DNA of 64,000 nt from Phaeotremella fagi. Its lineage: Eukaryota > Basidiomycota > Tremellomycetes > Tremellales > Phaeotremellaceae. How positions within the stretch are numbered: the first letter of the stretch is position 1; each line of letters begins with the position of its first letter. The position numbers and the translations under genes are program-made. Below the pieces are notes generated by a model that saw only the letters and a list, made by a program, of their open reading frames with translations, was not told the DNA's origin and did not search any database. Location: positions 315,586 through 379,585 of the forward strand of contig BCHU01000007.1 of NCBI GenBank assembly GCA_001599715.1, read 5' to 3'. Below, piece after piece: positions 34,523 to 45,342 of this stretch.

Positions 34523-34863
34523 ATTGGCTTTGTTATGGTGGGACGTAGGATAATGATGGTGTTGATGGGTTGAATCCAGAAGCTGATGGCCGCTGTTTCA
34601 TACTGCTGTACGCCCTACATACAATCAATCAAAGGGGGTAAGATGGTCTGTGCATCATACAGTCTCATCAATATTATTCGTCAAGTATCTTTGTACAGTA
34701 TCAAAATGCATATGTACTCGTACTACGAGTATGGAAGTACAAGCTTGTTTTGTTTTGCATCACTGCCATAATGCCACACTACCTCCAAAAAGCTACGATC
34801 GAAACCTCCACCACCACCCTTCAATCGACCAAAATACCCAACTCAAACCTGTTTACTCCAACA
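34523..34863. other. divergent intergenic region
   Basis: Shared promoter between the surface-protein gene and the Rcf3-like gene. It holds TACTCGTAC and TACGAGTA words near 34715. No gene is seen. Confidence 0.35.
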
Positions 34864-35482
34864 ATGTCAACAGGAGACCGAGCAAGGAGGTTAGAACATC
34901 AACAAAGAGCAGTAAGTCATTCCAACCAATACATGAAAACTAAGGGGAAACAGTATGAACTCCAATTAAGAGGTGGTGCGGAGGTATGTCCTCCTTCTGG
35001 TCCTTGGATGAGTTCTGATGAAAATCTGAAAGGGAGCACTTCGATGGACTGTCTATGGGGCTTTGGTGGTTGCATTTGGTCATTTCACCTGGCCTTTGTT
35101 CAGGTAAGTCTTGGTCCCTTGCCCCTTCCCCATTCCCTTTCGTCTGAATACTGATAAACATAAATGTAGAAGACAAACATGGGCTCTAAAAGCTTTCATA
35201 ACCTCATCAGCCAGTATCGTAGGTCTAGTAGTCGGTGCCGGTAAGTCCCATCCCTTCCCATCAAATGTCATATATTGATTAAGAGACATCACAGACGACT
35301 ATCTCCTAAAATACGAATCTAAATTACGAGCATCAGAGAACGAACTTCGTCGTCAGGCTAGGAACGAGTTAGCGCTCGAAGGAAGGATCGCTACTGAGGG
35401 TGAAATTCGACGGTGGAGGGAGAAGAGGGATGGAAGTGTTGGGGACAAGGAGCAATTGGTGGATCCATTGGAAAAACGATGA
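34864..35482 (+). CDS. Rcf3-like mitochondrial membrane protein (HIG1/Rcf2-related)
   Basis: Five predicted exons: 34864-34911, 34954-34983, 35033-35103, 35170-35240, 35295-35482; 135 residues. There are two short hydrophobic segments, GALRWTVYGALVVAFGHFTW and AFITSSASIVGLVVGA, followed by DDYLLKYESKLR and a charged helix to the end. The pattern GGAEGAL, two membrane spans, then ADxxLLK(F/Y) matches yeast Rcf3 and the N-terminal half of Rcf2, which associate with respiratory supercomplexes in the inner mitochondrial membrane. The assignment is by motif memory and is moderate. Confidence 0.6.
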
Positions 35483-36011
35483 GGTTATCGTTTATCACAC
35501 GACCACAAGGCAGGACCACTACAGCATTCGCATTCATATCATTTTCATGCATCTCAATGAATATCTACAAATCAAGAAAGGTTATCGCATCAAGCAATGA
35601 GAGGTTGGAGTCGTACAACGATCCAACCTATAATCCAACTATTTAATCCATCAAGAATTTCCATAATTGAATACCCCCTCCAAAATTCGATATATTTCCA
35701 GAAGGAAAGCATTTAAAATGAATGACTGGAAAAAAGAACAATAACAGTTGAATCACTAGGATCCAAATGTATCTTTTTTTCGATAAGAGTATCGAACCCG
35801 TTTGAAACCAAAAGAATGACCAAAAAAAAAGGAAGAAGAATATGATGAACAGAGAAAGTAGGATGTGTTTGAAAAACCGTGAATGTGACCGTGAACGTGA
35901 ATAAAATATAATGACAGATTCGTTGTGGATTTCGTAAATAACATGAGAGACGTGAGACATTTAGATCGTTATTCGGGATGTGTTGATATTTACAGATTGG
36001 AGTAAAGGTCA
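35483..36011. other. convergent intergenic region
   Basis: 3' flanks of the Rcf3-like and chitinase-like genes, AT-rich, with several short minus-strand frames that lack motifs. No gene is supported. Confidence 0.4.
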
Positions 36012-38151
36012 TTATGATCCTCGAACTGTTGCCATGACAGAGGGCGCTTGTGAAGTCCATTCCCAGAACATTACACCTCCGTTCCAACCTTTTCCTTGAG
36101 CTTGTTTGACGCAAGTTGCAAGATCAGATGGTGACATGTATCTAGTGTTGATTGTCAGTTCAGATCAAGGGCTTTATTTCTCATCGACTTACCCGTTATC
36201 TGCTGCACCTGAATCTAATGGTTTACCAATAACGATTTTGTTGAGTGGGACACCAGCATAAGAATTAATTTCCATAACACTAGTGGATGGCCAATCACCC
36301 CCAGATTTCGTGATCAACGTCGTACAATCCAAATAAATGTTTCCTTGATTGTAGAATTGGATATTGAAGAAATCGATACCTGAACCAACTTGTTTGAAGA
36401 TATCAACATAAGCTCCTGATTTGTAAACGGCAGCAGATGTGAACCAAGGAGCGACTGGAGCGTGAGAAATCAAATAGGGTGATGGCAATTGCTTTCTTAA
36501 TTCCGTTTGGAAAGTAATGATCCAAGCTTCGGCGGAGTTGTCGTTCATGGCGGCCATATCTTCGTAATCGATATCAACACCGTCTAAACCATATTGTTTA
36601 ACCCAAGTAGCTAAGTTTTGTGCTGTAGTGGTTGGATCGGCACCTTCACTTGTTGGAGAATCGGTTGATCCGAATGCTGAGACCATAAGTGCGATACCTG
36701 CTGCGTGATATTCTTTGATTACTGAAGCTCTGGTTGAAGCTGAGAATCCAGCCCAGGCCGCAGCATCATCAACTGCACCACCGTTGACCATCCAGAAGGA
36801 AAGGATGAATCGGTTGTAATCCTTCAAGTCTGATGCTGATGGCATTGAATTCAACCATTCATCAGCGTAGATGACATAATGAGGGGCTGAGAACGTTGTG
36901 GTACCGGCTGTGACGTTTTGAACGACACCGGTTGAAGTTGTTGCGGCACCAGATGAGGTTGTGGTCTTTCCATTACGTCCAGTACCAGTTGATGAACTAC
37001 TTGAGACGACTGAAGATGCAGCGAAAGATGAGGCACCGAACGATGATGCGGCGAAAGCTGAGGCCGCATCAGTGGTTGTAGCCGTCGCCGTAGTGGTGGT
37101 TTTACCTTTGTGACGACCAGTTGACGTATCAGTTTCGGTGGAGGACGAAAAGACCGAAGACTCGGTCGATGATGAGCGTCCACCACCACCAGCAAGGAGG
37201 TTGCCACCGATATCCGATGCAGAAGCTGACGCCGAGGCTGATGCAGCAGATGAGGTGGCAAGTGACATGCTCGTAGCTTTCGAAGTGGAAACAGCTTGAC
37301 CTTGAGCAGAAGCGGTGGATTTTGATGAGACGGCGGATGAAGGTCTAACGTGAAAAGAATCAGACAAAGTCCTTTTGAAAATGACATATAACTCACTCAT
37401 CTTCTTCACATTCAGTGTCATCATCAGTATCATCTGAAGTGGTTACAGGGGTGGAAGTTGGAGCAGCTTGAGAAGAACTTGAACCAACAAAAACAGGTGA
37501 TGCGGTAGCTAATGAACCAGAGCTACTTGAACCGGAAGGAGCTTGCCAGGAATAGACACATCCAGTGACTGAATCCGAAGCACTGCAGGTAATGATTAGC
37601 ACTTTGATTTGATGATTGTGAAATATCCTTTGGACGATTAAAGGAGAACAAAAGGATGGTTGGATGTTTGGGAATCACTTTCAAGGATGACTTACGCGCA
37701 GACGATGTTTGAACCTGAACATGTTACGACCTTGTTCCACTGATCGTTGTAACATTCTGATGGGGGTTAGCACGAAGCTGTGGATAGAGGGATGAGTGGA
37801 CATACCTTGTAAATCGTTGCCCACACATTGGAAACTTCCTGCGGTACAGGTCGTCGTGTCTCCAGTAGCGACGTCAGTGATAACATCCGAAGATGAAGTA
37901 CTGATACCGCTTGATGAAGGAGAAGGAGTAGCGACAGAAGAAGGTGAGATGACGTTGGTATCAACATTACAATTTGTGGAAGCTCTTTTAACTTTTCTGA
38001 TACCAACATAAGAACCTTGAGCGTGTCTAGCGTGATGTCTACGATGAGCAGGTAATCTGATTGAATCTCTATTCCTCGCTGAATTCGTGTTACCTCCGAT
38101 GACTGAGGTGATGGCGAGTGAGAGCGTTAACGTTATTAAGGACGCGTACAT
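36012..38151 (-). CDS. secreted GH18 chitinase-like protein with Cys-rich N-terminal module
   Basis: Five predicted exons on the complement: 37806-38151, 37696-37756, 37397-37582, 36193-37344, 36012-36141; 624 residues. A signal peptide (MYASLITLTLSLAITSVIGG) is followed by a dibasic-rich segment. Next comes a small module with paired cysteines (CTAGSFQCVGNDLQECYNDQ, VVTCSGSNIVC), probably chitin-binding (CBM19-like). A long Ser/Thr/Ala linker (about residues 200-330) precedes the GH18 barrel, which has FILSFWMVNGG, ALMVSAFGS and the complete catalytic motif DGVDIDYE (about residues 452-459). The C-terminus is WNGGVMFWEWTSQAP. It is expected to cut or bind chitin in the cell wall. No GPI tail is seen. 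Confidence 0.88.
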
Positions 38152-38620
38152 TTTTGATTTTGTTGAGTGAGAGATGAGAGATGAACGATACCGGATCGTT
38201 TAATGTTATATAACTTATAGATTGATGGGATGTGACTGTTGGTAGGAGGTTGAATGATGCGAGGGTTGAATGATGATGGGAATTTGGAGCGACTGGCGCG
38301 TTGAGTGAAAGTGAGTGAGAAGATGAAGATGGAGGTTGATGGTCAATGCAACGATGATTTGGAAGTTACAATGAGTAGTAGAATGGAGAGAAAAGAATGT
38401 AAGGTGAAAGAGTGTCAGTTAATAAAAGAGAGTAAGGTGAGAAAGGGATAAAGTAGGAAGGTATGATGACTGGAGTGATTGCTTAATGAAGTTTTTTCCA
38501 ACTTGAAGCTGATTAACATCTTTTAGTTCACGAAACACGTTAAAGCTCAAAGTACCTTTCAAGGGGTAACAAAGGGTTTTAGACGGGGGCCACCCACAGG
38601 AACACACCCACACAGTGTAT

Positions 38621-38624
<4 letters not shown>

Positions 38625-38709
<85 letters not shown>
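38625..38709. repeat. AATC tetranucleotide microsatellite, about 21 copies
   Basis: An uninterrupted run of AATC units, about 85 bp, lies 470 bp upstream of the chitinase-like ATG. The perfect copies suggest it is still slipping and likely polymorphic. Confidence 0.95.
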
Positions 38710-39239
38710 GGGAAAAAGGGTTCTCACGATCTCTAAAGGTGTAATATGGTTAAGCTATGCTAACTTTAGCTACTTATATGTATATCTTACGAGGAGGCTA
38801 TCTGAAAAATATCATAGGTCTTCACGGGCGATTGAACGATTGAACCAAGCCGATCATAGGATCCTATGGATATTTGGGTAATTCAGCACCAAAAGAAAGC
38901 TATGCACGAGACATTCATAGCCTCTCATCACTGATCATTGATCACTGATGATGTCAAGTAGAGCAGGTCATCCGGCCATGCTGCAAGCTGCAAGTGTGGG
39001 TGGAATAGATCTACTCAACTTTCACACAGCTACTCATCGCGTCCCTTGGAATCTCATAAATAAACGCGTCGCAGCCCGTGCCTGAAAATGGCGTCAGGGG
39101 AAACGTCATACTCGCATAGGTGAACTTAAGTCGCATTTATATGCATGAAACGAAACGGAAATCTTATGTTCATGATTCCATCCTGTGGGTCAAACACAAT
39201 GTAGCAACAACTACAGACAGACTAATCCACACATGATAT

Positions 39240-39245
39240 GATAAG
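39240..39245 (+). promoter_or_regulatory. GATAAG element upstream of the SDR gene
   Basis: One GATAAG about 150 bp before the SDR start. It is of interest because paired GATAAG sites lie in the two divergent promoters of the same cluster. Confidence 0.35.
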
Positions 39246-39392
39246 AGCGTTGTGTTTTTAGAATCAACGAAGAATAAAGAGTGGATGAAAAGAAGGAAAT
39301 CTTTTAATCTCCAAGCGACCAATTAGCCGATCGAAACTACAATGTCAAATACTAGGTCTTCGTATCAAACCGGCTAATTGTCAGAATATAAA

Positions 39393-40686
39393 ATGAGTAG
39401 TTTACATGAAAAGTCCAAACAGATTCCAACCTCAAGCACCATGTCGATTTCCTCCCTCAAAGCTTCTAATCTATTTTCGTTGTCGGGACAGATCGTACTG
39501 ATCACAGGTGGAGGTACTGGATTAGGATTAGCCACAGCAAGAGGATTCGCGATCAACGGTGCGAAAGTTTATATTGTCGGTAGACGATCTGAAGTTTTAG
39601 CGAAAGCTGTGAAAGAGTTCAAGGATGATGTTGAGAGAGATGGTCTGGCAGATGTCGGGGAGCTTATTGCGTAAGTTATGATTATTTTTACGGAGGACTG
39701 ATGGAGATGTAGTTTACAGGGTGACGTCTCTCACATCGATACCATCACCAAACTACGTTCGGAATTTGGTAAAAATGAGAATGTCCTGCATACGTTAATC
39801 TGTTGTGCTGGTGTTAATCGTCCTCAGACTAAACATACACTTCCGGAACAGGTTGATGAAGTCGAAACCCTTCAGGAAGGGATGATGAGTGCCGGATGGT
39901 AAGTGTCGGCGTCTGTCCCAAGCTAACGGGGTAGGGATGGATTCCAACAAACCATGGATGTAAACGTATCAGGTGTATATTTCACTTGTGGTAAGGTTCA
40001 TTTCATACCACTCAAACCAGATTCACTGACTCGTTTAGTGGCGTTCGCCGATCTACTACATAAAACCTATCAAGGTAAAGGTTCACTAGATCCTTCACCA
40101 AGTATCACTTTAATTTCATCAATCGCTGGTATCCATAACGGTAGACGTGGAGGTTACGCAACCAGTTATTCAGTTAGTAAAGCCGCCGGTGAGTCTTGGT
40201 TGTTGGAGTATAGATTACTGTACTCAACAGTGTCGGTTTTAGTGATTCACATGAATAAATGTTTGGCGGCTAGATTCCAACCGTTTGGTATTAGGGTTAA
40301 CACAGTTGCACCGGGTGCAGTAAGTACCTTTTCCAAAGATTCAACTGCACGGTGTTGACGGGGATTCAAGTTTCCTAGTGAAATGACATATGGCACGGCT
40401 GAGGAGGTACGTTAGAGACCAACAACCCGTCAGGCGTACAAATGGCTGAGAATCAAATCCCAGATGAACGAGAAACTCCCAGCTACAATGAAAGTTATCC
40501 CAGCAGGACGAGCTGGTACCAACGATGAAATCGCCGGTCCCCTCATCTTCTTGGCTAGTAAAGCTGGGGCTTATACCAATGGCGCTTGTCTCGCTGTTGA
40601 TGGAGGTAGACTTTTGGTAAGTGAAATTTATTGTAATTTGATTTTTTGGCTTATCGAGAACAATTTAGAACGTTTCTGGATTGTGA
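39393..40686 (+). CDS. short-chain dehydrogenase/reductase
   Basis: Eight predicted exons: 39393-39670, 39713-39898, 39935-39990, 40039-40188, 40243-40319, 40371-40406, 40464-40616, 40669-40686; 317 residues. An alternative in-frame ATG at 39441 (CACCATGTC) would remove 16 residues. The Rossmann nucleotide-binding motif is TGGGTGLG, followed by the NNAG-equivalent CCAGVN, the catalytic Ser in ISSIAG and the YSVSK catalytic pair. The C-terminus GAYTNGACLAVDGGRLL is classical SDR. The substrate is unknown. It converges with the aminotransferase gene. Confidence 0.9.
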
Positions 40687-40989
40687 TTTTTGCGATGAAG
40701 GGTTAGGGTAGTACGTTAGAATTAAGTGTAGTTGCTTGCTTTAGAATGCATTAGAGAATTGTTGTTTTTGTGTCGATTAGATTCCTTTTGCCAATTACGT
40801 TCTCAGGAGAATCATACAGCATCTTCGTACCTTTGAGTGGGTAACAGTACTGTATGAAGCTTGACTTAAGCTATATGATAATTGAGTCAATATACTCAAT
40901 GGGGGAGATTTTCAACAAGACCGACTTTGAAAGGCTGTTGTCGTTTTTGAACAGCAATGGAATCCAACAACACTCATTTGCATGACACC
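40687..40989. other. convergent intergenic region
   Basis: 3' flanks of the SDR and aminotransferase genes, AT-rich with a CAGTACTGTA palindrome near 40848. Nothing else is seen. Confidence 0.35.
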
Positions 40990-42709
40990 CTAAAAACCAA
41001 CCCTCTCAAATTTATCACTATCCAAAACCTCCTCCAAAGCCCGAACAACCCTCTCAACCTCAGCGGGTTGACTAACCAAAGTCAAAACCCACAAACCTCT
41101 TTGAGCCATCAAGATCCCCTTCTCCAAAAGACCGAAATAAATCAGATGCATCCCCAAAACCTCTTGTTGATCGGTTAAAGAACAATGGATGACGTTGAGC
41201 GCTCCCATGCCTGTCATGTAGAACGGTGCTTTCTTGGTTACGAAGAGGTTGTTGATTTTTTCTCGGAGGGAGTCACCCATACTGTTTATTCTTTGGAGGG
41301 ATTCTTTGGTCATGAGGTGTTTAAGGGCTGCTGTTCCTGCTGCCATTGTCATCTGTTCAGTAGTACGGGGTTAGGTCGCGATTCAGAGTTGGTAGGGTGT
41401 GCTTACGATTGAATTGTTGAATGTACCACCGACTTTAATCGAGTCTGGCTGTCTGGGATCAAAACTGAGACTCTTGTCAGGTCTCGTCCAAAAGTAGACT
41501 CAACAACAACTTACATTCGCATGATCTTGGAACGTCCACCATAAGCTCCGAATCTATCTTTTTCGTCAGTGATTCCATCTACATCATAAAAAGTTGCCTT
41601 ACGCCATTCCACCTCCAAAGAATTTCCCAATGGTAGTCATATCAGGTACGATGTTGTATAAACCTTGAACGCCGTGGAAATCTAATCGTGAGGTCTAGAA
41701 GAAAAACCATTAGTTGGTCATTGCAATTCCGGAAATCAAAAATCGACAATACATACCTGAATTTCATCAAAGATGAGAACAGCTTCAATCTCAGTGGCTA
41801 ACGCTCGTAGACCTCTGAGAAAATCTGGTGTTCCTGGTATAGCACCTGCGGCCCCTTGCCTGGAATACTTGTGGTCAGTATATAAAGCTGTGTACAGTAT
41901 CGGCATCACTTACATTGGTTCAACGATTATACAAGCGATTTGATCGGCATATTTTTTAACGATTTTTCTGGTACCCTCCAAATCGTTATATGGACAAACT
42001 AGCCAATCATAAGGTGCAGTTAAAGTTTTACCTTTGACTGGCCCAGGTTCAGTTTCAGTAGTCATATGGAAACCTAACGTTTGGTCAGTGAGAATTCATA
42101 TCCAAAATATCGACCTACCACTTGCCAAACCGCCATGGTAGCCATCATGGAAAACCACGATCTTACTACGTGAAGTGAACTGCATAGCAGCGGTGATAGC
42201 ATGCATATTAGCCTCCGTACCAGAATTAGCGAATCTCATCAATTCCATAGATGGGAATCGCTCTTTGATCAATCCAGCGAATTCAGCTTCTTTCTCCGAA
42301 TGCATACCCAATTGAATACCTTTGTCGAGGGTCGAGATGATCGCTTCTTTGATGATTGGATTGGATTTTCCATAGAGACCAGAGACGAAATCGCCAACTC
42401 TGAATTCTTAGTTAGAAGGATGATGATTGTGTCGAACTTACAGATCGAGATATTCATGGCCGTCGAGATCGGTTACATAGTTTCCATTTCCACTTGCTAC
42501 GAATAACGGGAATGGATGCACAAGGAGTGTAGCTCGAGTTCCACCACCTGACCACCGGGTTTAGGACTGAACAACTTGGATGACTCACCTGGAAGCTCGT
42601 TCAATGCTTTTTGATATGCAGCATTTGATTTAGGGTTGTTCGAGGCATACAAAGCTTCTGCCTTTGCAAGTTTTTCGGCGACTGGTTGCAGAAATTGTGA
42701 AATTGTCAT
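40990..42709 (-). CDS. class-III PLP aminotransferase (glutamate-1-semialdehyde aminomutase type)
   Basis: Nine predicted exons on the complement: 42589-42709, 42442-42547, 42119-42399, 41914-42073, 41757-41859, 41603-41694, 41515-41553, 41407-41464, 40990-41352; 440 residues. Fold-type I marks are in order: GGGTRATLLVHPFPLF, GDFVSGLYGKSNPII, the PLP-phosphate pocket FANSGTEANMHAI, FHDGYHGG, IIVEPMQGAAG, the Asp in LIFDEIQ, and the Schiff-base Lys in TIGKFFGGGMAFGAYGG. It should move an amino group to or within an oxo acid or aldehyde. A plastid tetrapyrrole role is not expected in a fungus. It shares a 307-bp divergent promoter with the Zn2Cys6 gene. Confidence 0.88.
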
Positions 42710-43016
42710 TCGGATTAGAGATTTTTATTTTCTTGTGTTTACTGAGTGATACGTTCATCGTCCACTGTCTTCGTCTCTCTTACATATGAGAGTTCTGGAG
42801 GATTCGACCGGCTAAAGTGTTCACTTCGTTGTATTCCCAAAAAGTATTTGTCACCACCGTGCCTGGTCTCCGATAAGCTTGATAAGAAATAGACGGTATT
42901 TATTGCCAATACCTGTACCAGTGTTCCCAACTTAGCCGACCTGAATGTATTTGTTATTTCTATCGAATTATCGTCGCTTCAATTGAACTTATCATTTGAC
43001 ATCGCTGTATCCCAGA
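42710..43016. promoter_or_regulatory. divergent promoter with two GATAAG sites
   Basis: This region lies between the aminotransferase and Zn2Cys6 regulator starts. Two GATAAG hexamers on the same strand lie at 42872-42877 and 42881-42886, three bases apart. CGG/CCG triplets, the usual Zn2Cys6 half-sites, also occur (CCGG near 42808, CGG near 42894), without a clean palindrome. Confidence 0.5.
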
Positions 43017-45161
43017 ATGCCGCAATTTTCGCGACAAGTGAGGTCAAGGACTGGATGTGCTGAGTGTCGCAAGTGAGTCGAGAGTTTTTTCTCGCCGGTA
43101 AGGGAGAGTAGTGAGACTAACGAATATTAGACACAAGAAGAAAGTAGGTTTAGGTGTTATTTTCAAGCTAAATGTTAGTGTGATGAGAGTAGACCTCGAT
43201 GTGGTCGATGTGAGCAGGTTCGCAAGGTTGGTCTAAAGCAGGCTCAGAATTGACATGTCAGCCTTGCACTTATGATCGACCTCGAGGTATTAAGATTGTC
43301 AATCGACGACGAAAATTCAAGGAGCAAGTTGGAGACGAACATTCGTATGATGATGATAGTATCCAGGATGAAGTTGGCAATACTAGCCTTGGGCTGGATG
43401 CAGTTAATCCAAACGATAATATCAACTCGACGTGAGTAGATCTAATGCTGTCGCTTACCAACAGAACATCCACTGTAAATATCAACCCGAATGACTTATT
43501 CTCGGAATCTCAAACTCTAGACGATGATACCGTGGGCTTGTTCTCACTTTTCTTAGAACAAAACTCCTTTCTTGTCGGAAACGACTTCAGTTCGACATCT
43601 TTCGATCAAGTCATGGATCAGAATTTAAATTTGGATCATAATTATATGGCATCGAATTTCGAAATTATCGAAGACGGTTCGACATCTTTTTTGCCTTTGA
43701 CTATCACTGAAAATGAACAACCGATTTTCGACACCATCGCAACCCAAGACGTATCGACAACTAGCGAAGACATTCAATTTCAGAACGTAGACGATGTAAC
43801 TTCTACAGTCTCGTTGAATGATCGACTGGAGATTTGTCAGATATATGAACCAGATCAACGGAATTTGTTACAATACTTTTGCGACTTCTCAACAAGATTG
43901 ATGGTAGCGTACGACTCATCACTCAACCCATGTCGCCAACACTTGATCAACCTCGTCACAGATTCTGATCTGTCACCGCAAGAGAATCCAACATTACTCG
44001 CTTTACTTGCGCTTTCATCTGGATCGCTCTCTATATTCCGATCTGGACCTGGAATAGATATGACGAATTACACTACCATGAGTAGAAGATGGCATACTCA
44101 AGCTCTTCGTTTACTGGCTTCACAATTGAAGAAACCTGCGGTTTTATCGGATCTTAGTGTTCGAGCGAAAATGACTGCGGGAACAACTTTACTGGTAAAT
44201 TCAAGTTTATGTGTTTCCGCTAACATCTAGCTCGTGATTGTAGCTGTAGGAACTGGCGACACGAAATATGTCCCACTTCTTATTGAAAGTTGCGTCTCAA
44301 GTCTTCGACAAATGACTTTACAAAGTGGTAAAAAATCTTTTCAGCTCTCACCATCGACAGAATATCAACTCTGTCTTCATATGCTATCATCATACGTTGT
44401 CCTAGCTAGTTTTGCTGGACATTCGTTCCATGTAGATGAGACTTACTTAGAGACTGATAAAGATGTCGGGGAATTTTCAACTATTTGGGGTTTAAGTGGT
44501 GACAGTTGGATCTACATGAGAAGGGCACTTAAACTTCTTTCAAGATTTGACGCAGCAAGTAAAAACGATGATGTGGTGACCAAGTTGAATTTGGTAGCGG
44601 ACTCGGCGGAACTTGATCGAGAATTAGAAATGCATGGAGTTGACGGGTTGGAGATGATGACGGAAAATGTCAGAGTGATCAATGGGAGTAAAGTGAGTTT
44701 TCTCAATAATCAGGTTGTTAACGAGAGATAGTTTTTGAGGTTGGCAATGAGAGTATTGCTTTTAAGAGAGATCTTTCGTTTGCAAGCTAAAGATCATCGA
44801 GTTCAGGTGAGTTCTTTTCACTTCTCTCTGCAACCGAATAACAGAATCGCGATTAGGCTCTTGTGAAAGAAAGTTTGGCAGTTTTAGCACTGGTTCCGTA
44901 CGGTCAAGAGGTGAGGATATCAAAGAAACCAAAGAGACTGACCTTTAGATTGGACTTGTTCTTTCGTTGGTTATTCTGGCTTCCAGCGCTCTAGACGATG
45001 ATAGAACGACTTTTCAATATTTCATCATTCGTGCAATGTGGAAAAACACAGCTGGTCCTAGAGCGGCTAACAGCATCTTACAGAAAGTATGGGAAGATCC
45101 TGAAGGTAGAAAAAGTTGGAGACAGGCTGCGGTGGTTGTGGGTGGTCCGATACTTGTATAG
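43017..45161 (+). CDS. Zn2Cys6 binuclear-cluster transcription factor
   Basis: Nine predicted exons: 43017-43072, 43131-43143, 43179-43226, 43262-43431, 43465-44194, 44231-44692, 44732-44806, 44857-44910, 44949-45161; 606 residues. The DNA-binding domain is split across the first four exons. Once spliced it gives the exact spacing C-x2-C-x6-C-x6-C-x2-C-x6-C (CAECRKHKKKC, then DESRPRCGRCEQVRKPC). A Lys/Arg-rich linker and an acidic Asp/Ser/Thr-rich region (about 90-230) follow, then a long helical fungal-specific regulatory region (LLQYFCDFSTRLMVAY). Exon 2 is 13 nt, and four introns are 33-36 nt. It probably regulates the neighbouring metabolic genes; this is inferred from position. Confidence 0.87.
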
Positions 45162-45342
45162 GTGTACCAGTTTGGGATGTACTGTAATTTGATTTTACAA
45201 GCTGGCTCATTGTTCAACCGACAGGAAGTTTCTCGCCGTCTGACAATATAGGCAGATGTGAAACTCGTGTGGCTGGACAAATGCATATCTGCTGACTGAA
45301 GAACAAGAGAGTGCATTGCATCCAGTTACGAACTTGTTGAAT

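Larger units (their letters stand above)
38152..39392. other. divergent intergenic region with microsatellite
   Basis: A 1.24-kb promoter region between the chitinase-like and SDR genes. It holds the AATC microsatellite, a cluster of TGATCA/CACTGATC words near 38930, and a GATAAG at 39240. The frame through the microsatellite (Asn-Gln-Ser-Ile repeats) is not a gene. Confidence 0.5.

Noticed and set aside
36851..37396. Long Pro/Leu/His-rich frame inside the chitinase-like gene
   Set aside because: It is the shadow of the Ser/Thr/Ala linker in another frame.
38615..38881. Frame with Asn-Gln-Ser-Ile repeats
   Set aside because: It is only the AATC microsatellite read as codons.
42398..42399. 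Acceptor two bases further downstream in aminotransferase exon 3
   Set aside because: It breaks the frame; using CAG before AGTTGGC keeps LVGDFVSGLYG.
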